From positions 267,847 through 331,846 of the forward strand of contig NZ_BMYO01000005.1 of the NCBI RefSeq assembly GCF_014652315.1: DNA of 64,000 bases. The letters are read 5' to 3'. The position numbers and the translations under genes were made by a program. Numbering within the stretch: the stretch's first letter is position 1; each line of letters begins with the position of its first letter. The notes under the pieces are model-generated. The model did no database searches. It had not been told where the DNA came from and saw only the letters and a list, made by a program, of their open reading frames with translations. The DNA is from Jeongeupia chitinilytica. GTDB lineage: Bacteria > Pseudomonadota > Gammaproteobacteria > Burkholderiales > Chitinibacteraceae. Positions 59,420 to 64,000 of the stretch are shown piece after piece.

Positions 59420-60115
59420 ATGATGTCGGACAAACACACCAATCCGCAGATCGAACTGGCGGACTTCATCGCGCAGGCGCAACGCGACTTCGCGCAGGCC
59501 AGCCGGGTGCTGCGCGAAACGCGCACGCTGTCGGCCACCAATACCTTCCAGGCGATCACCCGCGTACCCGGTCAGGACGCACTCGTGGTGCAGTCGGCGT
59601 CGGGCCCGTGGGACGACGACGCGGCCGAGCCGGCGGTGATCCGTTTCGACGGGACGCCGCTTTCCGGCAACGGCCGGCAGGGTGCCGGTGGCGCGCGCTA
59701 CAGCGCGGTGTTCGCGCAGCGGCCCGAAATCGGCACCGTGATCCACGTGCATACGCCGTATCTGGGCGGCTGGGCCAGCGCCCACCGGGTACTGCCGATC
59801 CGCTATGCGCCGGCCCAGCGGGTGACGCTGGCACGCGAGATCCCGGTCTATATCGACCGGCGGCCGAGCGAAGCCAGCTTCATCCTCGACCGGATCGCCG
59901 AAAACCCGCACACCCCGGCCATTCTCGAAGCCAATGGCGGCGCGACGTTCTGGGGAACGGACATCCTTGCCGTGTCGAAATACATTCTGCTGCTCGAAGA
60001 AGCGGCGTACTTCCAGGGGCTGGCCGAGCAGCTCGGCGGCGGCAAGGAATTCGGCCCCGGCGTGCTGGAGCAGCAGTGGCGCATGGGCGGGTTGTATCCG
60101 GCAGCAGCGGGTTGA
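59420..60115 (+). CDS. Class II aldolase/adducin-family protein, third metal His absent
   Basis: 231 aa. The fold is recognised by GTVIHVHTPYLGGWASAHRV, which gives the paired zinc histidines, and a C-terminal helix (LLEEAAYFQGLAEQLGGGKE). In FucA-type enzymes a third His occurs in a NHG or QHG motif; here the matching stretch reads EANGGATFWG, so that His appears to be Gly. The catalytic Glu region is also not obvious. It may be a non-aldolase member working on the carbon skeleton or a binding protein. Confidence 0.8.
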   Translation: MMSDKHTNPQIELADFIAQAQRDFAQASRVLRETRTLSATNTFQAITRVPGQDALVVQSASGPWDDDAAEPAVIRFDGTPLSGNGRQGAGGARYSAVFAQRPEIGTVIHVHTPYLGGWASAHRVLPIRYAPAQRVTLAREIPVYIDRRPSEASFILDRIAENPHTPAILEANGGATFWGTDILAVSKYILLLEEAAYFQGLAEQLGGGKEFGPGVLEQQWRMGGLYPAAAG

Positions 60116-60145
60116 GTGAGCGGCCGAGTCAGGCTGTGCTCGACC

Positions 60146-60176
60146 ACGGGCGGCATCCGGACGTTTCGCCGCCCGT
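60146..60176. terminator. Hairpin ending the sulfur operon
   Basis: ACGGGCGGC and GCCGCCCGT pair over 9 bp around a 13-nt loop, 30 bp past the aldolase-like stop. Base composition changes after it: 60177-60453 is AT richer, with no gene seen on either strand and no other clear signal. Confidence 0.6.
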
Positions 60177-60453
60177 ATGTTTCAGATTGTGTTTTAAAAT
60201 AGCGAACGACATAACAAGCTTATGACCACGGAGCTGGTCATGCGTGCGCAGGCGACTGGCCTACCGAACAATAAGTGACGGAAGCATACGGTCATACGTG
60301 TCTTGTGTGGTCGTCAGCTTTTCGGCCGAGATTACCATTAATTGTGTAATGGCTCGATAGTTGGAGTGGGAGGACTCGGGTTCAGTAGATAAATGCCTGC
60401 CTCACGCCGCAGCCTGTTCAAAGGTTTCGGAACTGACGCCGCTCGGATGGCTG

Positions 60454-61221
60454 CTAATTACAGCCTTTCTTTTCCAGTGCCCGCCTCGCAGCTGCAATCG
60501 TCGAATAGTTATTCAACGGCTCAAGGCAGCTGGTATCTTGCGACAAAAGCAATTTTCCACTCGCATCTTTATTAAAGCGAACCAGAAATGTCGTTTTGTA
60601 CAGAGGGTCTGGAAAAGCAAGTAGGCCATTGGAAGCGCAGTCTTGCCCTGCCATGCATGTCCATCGACTGTCATAATAACTGGCCACGATTAGCATGCCA
60701 TGCTTAACTGCTTTTGCAGGTGCCATTGCATGAACGTCAAAGCACGAAGGCTTGGCAACTATATAATCGGGTTGCGGTATTTTCAATGGCTGCACCGCAA
60801 CTAGTTTGCTGTTTGAATCAAACACAAACAAATGGCATTCGGCAAAATTGACGATCGACTTAACGCACTCTGAGTCTCTCAGTGCTTTATCTGGAGGAGC
60901 GTCAACGCTACAAGCCGGCGGCGGGGTTGTATCCGACCGAAAAGCTTTGACATAGGAATAGAGAACGTCATGCTCATCCAATCGCCAAGCGTATTCTGTA
61001 TGTGACGTCACAGCAGTTAGACCAACGTTGCTAGTTCTACCGTCCTCGTACAAATAAGGTGCGCCATTCTTAAGTACGTATGCATCAAGTTCGGATCGCT
61101 GAATTGAGCGTACATATTGTTCGGCCTTTTTGGGGCTGATCGCTTGCTCTAGTGTCAGTTGAGCATGCGCTGGGGCAGTGCCCATCACGGCGAGCAAAGG
61201 TAGAAGGAAAATCTGTTTCAC
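60454..61221 (-). CDS. Secreted protein, candidate T6SS immunity protein
   Basis: 255 aa with a signal peptide (IFLLPLLAVMGTAPAHA). Several cysteines in the mature part (CSVDAPP, SECVKS, AECHLF, SCFDVH, TCMAGQDC) suggest disulfides in the periplasm. It starts 10 bp after the effector gene, in the usual immunity position, and is periplasmic, where a peptidoglycan-degrading effector would act. No known family recognised; the immunity role is inferred from position and location. Confidence 0.65.
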   Translation of the reverse strand: MKQIFLLPLLAVMGTAPAHAQLTLEQAISPKKAEQYVRSIQRSELDAYVLKNGAPYLYEDGRTSNVGLTAVTSHTEYAWRLDEHDVLYSYVKAFRSDTTPPPACSVDAPPDKALRDSECVKSIVNFAECHLFVFDSNSKLVAVQPLKIPQPDYIVAKPSCFDVHAMAPAKAVKHGMLIVASYYDSRWTCMAGQDCASNGLLAFPDPLYKTTFLVRFNKDASGKLLLSQDTSCLEPLNNYSTIAAARRALEKKGCN

Positions 61222-61231
61222 ACTGCACTCC

Positions 61232-63454
61232 CTAAATTAGATGATCGTAGGCATCTTTTGCGTATCGTCGTCGATTCAGTGCCGGACTGTCCGCCGCTGG
61301 ACGATATGTGTTATCGGGTTGTCGACGTCCCAATTCACCTGCATTCACCTTAGCGGTGACACGGTCGATATGGTTGTCAGTAATCCCATCATCCGCAGGG
61401 TTCATGCATTCGTTAGCGGTCCAGAACCATACGGCAGAACGTAGAGAATATGGGAAATTCAATAGCTCGTCCGGGTTTGCCTCAAAATCCTGCCAGCCAG
61501 CTGACCAAGAGCCCCTATAGTCATTAGTAAAGCTACGGTAGTTCCCTCGGCCGGTGACTTGTTTTAAGCCTCTGCCCCGATACAGCCAGCCATCCCTCGG
61601 CTGATTATTGCCGTTGCGTCCTCCGTAGGCCTTATTTGCAATTGTTTCTTGATCGGCACGGCGGGTGATATTACCCCTCGCATCTTTTTCATAGCCGTCT
61701 TGATCCGCTTCTGCATGGTGTGCTGAGTAGTAGCTGAATTTACTCTTCAATACTGAGGGGGCGTAATTGAGATTTTCAGAAGTTGCGGCCATTGTAGCGC
61801 CTGCCTCTTGGCGGATTTGCCCAAGAAAATGCGCTTGTCGCAACGTCGAGTTCAGGAAGTGTTTCCCGGAGATCCTGTTCAGCTCATCAAGCACCTGTGT
61901 CAAATAGGCATCTGCAATGCCGTTGAAAATTTTCTTCAGGTCCTTTCTCTGTAACCAAACACATTTCCGAAGGAAACCAATATATTCTGCCGGATGTACT
62001 CTCCAATCAGCAGCGAGGTACTCTGCGGGGAGGTCGGTAAAACTCAGGGCGCGCAAATGTGCTTCTTGCGCAGTCCATGCGTCGGGGTTGTCCTTAAAAG
62101 ACTCGAGGTCAAGTAAAAACCCATATCGGGTTGAAATGCTATTTTGGTCCCATTCGCTCGGGAAACGGCAGATCATTCTTCGCAGTTTTCTGGCGACCTC
62201 ACGATCGCCAAGCCGAGTAGCAAGCTGGACCACCTCTAACCGCTGAGCATTGCTTGTGTCGGAGTCTGCAATCAATTCTTTCAGGTGCGGGGAGTCGCAA
62301 CGCTGATCGTTTGCTTGCGTATCGTCATCGATAAAATTCCAGCCCTGGATTGGCAAAAAGTCAGCATCGCTGAACTTGAAGCTTCCTTCCGCGTTGAGGT
62401 CGGCCCAAACGGGTTGTCCGTTGGGGCCTTGTATCTGACGCCAGTGGGCCACGTTGGCTGGCAAGGGATCGCGCTCCGTGAGACTGCGCCCCAAGTTCCG
62501 CCCGAATCGAAGGAGCTCATACCACCCGCTGAGGCTGCTGCTCGCTCGATCAGTTTGGGGCATGGCCTTGTGGCGACGGCTTGCTTCGTTGTAAAGGTTG
62601 TATTCGCCGTTTCGTAACGGAACCTCACCAAGAGACTGGCCCGTGACACTTAGGCTTTCTACGGTACAGTCGCCACTTGCATACCGCATGCGTACCCATA
62701 GCTCTTGACCAAGCGTGCTTTGGCTTGGGCTTCGCAGATGATTGGTTGGCGCATTACTTGATGTAGGCGTAGTAGCGGGTAGGTAGAACCAGATGTCGCC
62801 AAAAACGCAATCTCTACGACCATCTTCGGTTGGTGCCGGAATGGCCGTGGCATCTACCCAATCAGGGACTCGGCCGATCAATCGAGTTAGGTTATCTTGG
62901 TCAAAACAGATTTCTACGTGTAGTTGGCGTGTATGGCCATATATTCTCCCAGCCTCTCCAATTGCATCTTTGCGCGCAACTTTGTCTCCTGCTTTTAGTG
63001 CTCTCTTTTTTTTATCTGGGCCAGTCACGGAGGCCAATTGGCTTAGATGCATATAAAGACTGAAGTAGACTATTTCCGTCGTGTCTTGGCCATAGGCACC
63101 AATGTGAGTTGCATGGCGAAGAATGACGCAGCCGTTATCTGTCCAGCTAGTGCCTTCTCCGAACGGATTCAGATTCTGCGCATCGTTAACATCGTCGTTA
63201 GACTTCTTTGGCGTACCGACATATACAACCTCGCCATCCGCAATTGCCCGTGCGTGGGCTTGACCATCGGCCCCGGCTTGACCCTCTAAATGTTGTCCGT
63301 TATGCCAGAGCAGCTGATTGCTTAGAGGAAATGAGCCTTCCGGTGCCCCAGTGTTACTGATTCGAGAGGCTGGTGTCGTCATGGCCAAGGCAAGCCAGGC
63401 TTCTTCGGTTTGGTTTGCTGCTCGAGTTGGTAGGAATGGCGGGCTGATATGCAT
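61232..63454 (-). CDS. VgrG-linked effector with M23-like and GH19/lysozyme-like domains
   Basis: 740 aa from ATG 63454, preceded by AAGGAAC. Residues about 60-230 resemble an M23 (LytM) metallopeptidase: YFSLYMHLSQL, KVARKDAIGEAG and the paired QLHVEICF. A variable middle follows. Residues about 540-740 resemble GH19/lysozyme-type hydrolases: FLGQIRQEAGATMAATSENL, KAYGGRNGNNQPRDG, YRGRGLKQVTGRGNY and FWTANECMNPADD, with a candidate catalytic Glu in RQEAG. It probably cuts both peptide and glycan parts of peptidoglycan in rival cells. It follows vgrG with a 10-bp gap. Confidence 0.82.
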   Translation of the reverse strand: MHISPPFLPTRAANQTEEAWLALAMTTPASRISNTGAPEGSFPLSNQLLWHNGQHLEGQAGADGQAHARAIADGEVVYVGTPKKSNDDVNDAQNLNPFGEGTSWTDNGCVILRHATHIGAYGQDTTEIVYFSLYMHLSQLASVTGPDKKKRALKAGDKVARKDAIGEAGRIYGHTRQLHVEICFDQDNLTRLIGRVPDWVDATAIPAPTEDGRRDCVFGDIWFYLPATTPTSSNAPTNHLRSPSQSTLGQELWVRMRYASGDCTVESLSVTGQSLGEVPLRNGEYNLYNEASRRHKAMPQTDRASSSLSGWYELLRFGRNLGRSLTERDPLPANVAHWRQIQGPNGQPVWADLNAEGSFKFSDADFLPIQGWNFIDDDTQANDQRCDSPHLKELIADSDTSNAQRLEVVQLATRLGDREVARKLRRMICRFPSEWDQNSISTRYGFLLDLESFKDNPDAWTAQEAHLRALSFTDLPAEYLAADWRVHPAEYIGFLRKCVWLQRKDLKKIFNGIADAYLTQVLDELNRISGKHFLNSTLRQAHFLGQIRQEAGATMAATSENLNYAPSVLKSKFSYYSAHHAEADQDGYEKDARGNITRRADQETIANKAYGGRNGNNQPRDGWLYRGRGLKQVTGRGNYRSFTNDYRGSWSAGWQDFEANPDELLNFPYSLRSAVWFWTANECMNPADDGITDNHIDRVTAKVNAGELGRRQPDNTYRPAADSPALNRRRYAKDAYDHLI

Positions 63455-63464
63455 CACTTGTTCC

Positions 63465-64000
63465 TTAAAGCGAAAGCGGGTATTTCGCTTTTCTCTGTGT
63501 GTCAATGAGCAGTTCCGAGCGCGGTAAATTGTCGATCGGCATTTTCATGTTGGCTGGCCCATCGAAGCTGTGGCTTGCGCCTTTGACGTCGATTTTGCCC
63601 GGGCAATGAATCTCGATATTGCCGCCCTTTAAGCGGATGTACCCGCCACCAGAAGTCAGCAGGATTTCCTGCCCGGCATTGATCACGACCTTCTGGTTCG
63701 CCGTCTGCTGGATGTCCCTGGCCGCATTGATCTCGACGTTGTCGCTCTGCGCCTGCACCTGCACCTTGCCCTTGGCGGCGATCAGCTTCAGCGCGATCTG
63801 GTCTTTGACGCCGGCAACGAACAGGCTGATGTGTTCGCCGACGTTATGAATCCAGCGCCGGCCCGAGGTCTGCTGGGTGTCGCGCTGGGCGATCAGGTCG
63901 AGGTTGCTGCCGGCGGCGATGGCCTGGCTGTTCGGCGTGGTCTGGGCGAGGCCGGCGGGGGCGCTGACGACGACCAGCGGCTGTTGGCCGGCCTGGTCAC
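63465..64000 (-). CDS. VgrG type VI spike protein, C-terminal part
   Basis: The frame is open to the window edge on the minus strand (at least 177 residues) and ends at 63465. RRWIHNVGEHISLFVAGVKD, KLIAAKGKVQVQAQSDNVEI, then VVINAGQEILLTSGGGYIRL and IEIHCPGKIDVKGA are the DUF2345 beta-helix end of VgrG proteins. The spike carries the adjacent effector. The N-terminal gp27/gp5-like part lies outside the window. Confidence 0.9.
   Translation of the reverse strand, partial: DQAGQQPLVVVSAPAGLAQTTPNSQAIAAGSNLDLIAQRDTQQTSGRRWIHNVGEHISLFVAGVKDQIALKLIAAKGKVQVQAQSDNVEINAARDIQQTANQKVVINAGQEILLTSGGGYIRLKGGNIEIHCPGKIDVKGASHSFDGPANMKMPIDNLPRSELLIDTQRKAKYPLSL

Noticed and set aside
1..64000. CRISPR array, tRNA or rRNA genes
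   Set aside because: No regularly spaced direct repeats of 25-40 bp and no tRNA-like cloverleaf with a TTCGA-type arm or conserved rRNA stretch were noticed on reading.

Overview
The window is high-GC bacterial DNA, most likely from a betaproteobacterium. The basis is base composition, protein families and the Mu/B3/BcepMu-style phage content; no rRNA or tRNA is present to settle the taxon. It holds three blocks: an organosulfur acquisition island (1-9366 and 46228-60176), a complete-looking Mu-like transposable prophage inserted into that island (9372-46222), and the start of a type VI secretion VgrG/effector/immunity locus (60454-64000, minus strand).

Sulfur island, left arm (minus strand). 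A GntR/HutC regulator, an AprA-like FAD flavoprotein, an 82-aa dicluster ferredoxin, a 470-aa ABC solute-binding protein with a NosL-like tail, a permease, an ATPase and a HEAT-repeat protein read as one operon. It is preceded by a consensus sigma-54 promoter, a palindrome at the expected transcription start, and two upstream palindromes 31 bp apart. Next to it lie an SfnR-like sigma-54 activator (plus strand) and a DszB-like protein (minus strand) that has lost the desulfinase Cys and His.

Sulfur island, right arm (plus strand). A sigma-54 promoter precedes a TonB-dependent receptor and a periplasmic M20 amidohydrolase. A second sigma-54-type promoter precedes a tight operon: SsuD-like FMN monooxygenase, DszB-like desulfinase, TonB, ExbB, ExbD, a second DszB-like desulfinase, a solute-binding protein, an MFS transporter, two ABC permeases with no ATPase, and a class II aldolase-like protein. 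Together these look like a dedicated outer-membrane-to-cytoplasm route for a sulfonated or sulfone-type compound: TonB-driven uptake, periplasmic trimming, inner-membrane import, flavin oxygenation and sulfinate release. The substrate is unknown. The combination is the best candidate here for an undescribed system.

Prophage. Its ends are set by a 5-bp target duplication (GGTGA) and matched termini (TGT, 15 bp, then TTGKCACC at the same offset). Order: leftward Mu-HTH repressor genes; rightward ner, transposase A, ATPase B, a run of small early genes, rdgC, gemA and mor; then lysis (amidase, holin-like, nested Rz/Rz1), a DksA-type finger, head, contractile tail, tail fibre, a Com-like zinc finger overlapping a D12 adenine methylase, and a membrane accessory gene. 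Three genes that look like morons lie between structural modules or at the right end. Two of these boundaries carry near-identical hairpins that include the next gene's start codon.

Type VI block. The C-terminus of a VgrG (running off the window), a 740-aa effector with M23-like and GH19/lysozyme-like domains, and a secreted candidate immunity protein lie head to tail.
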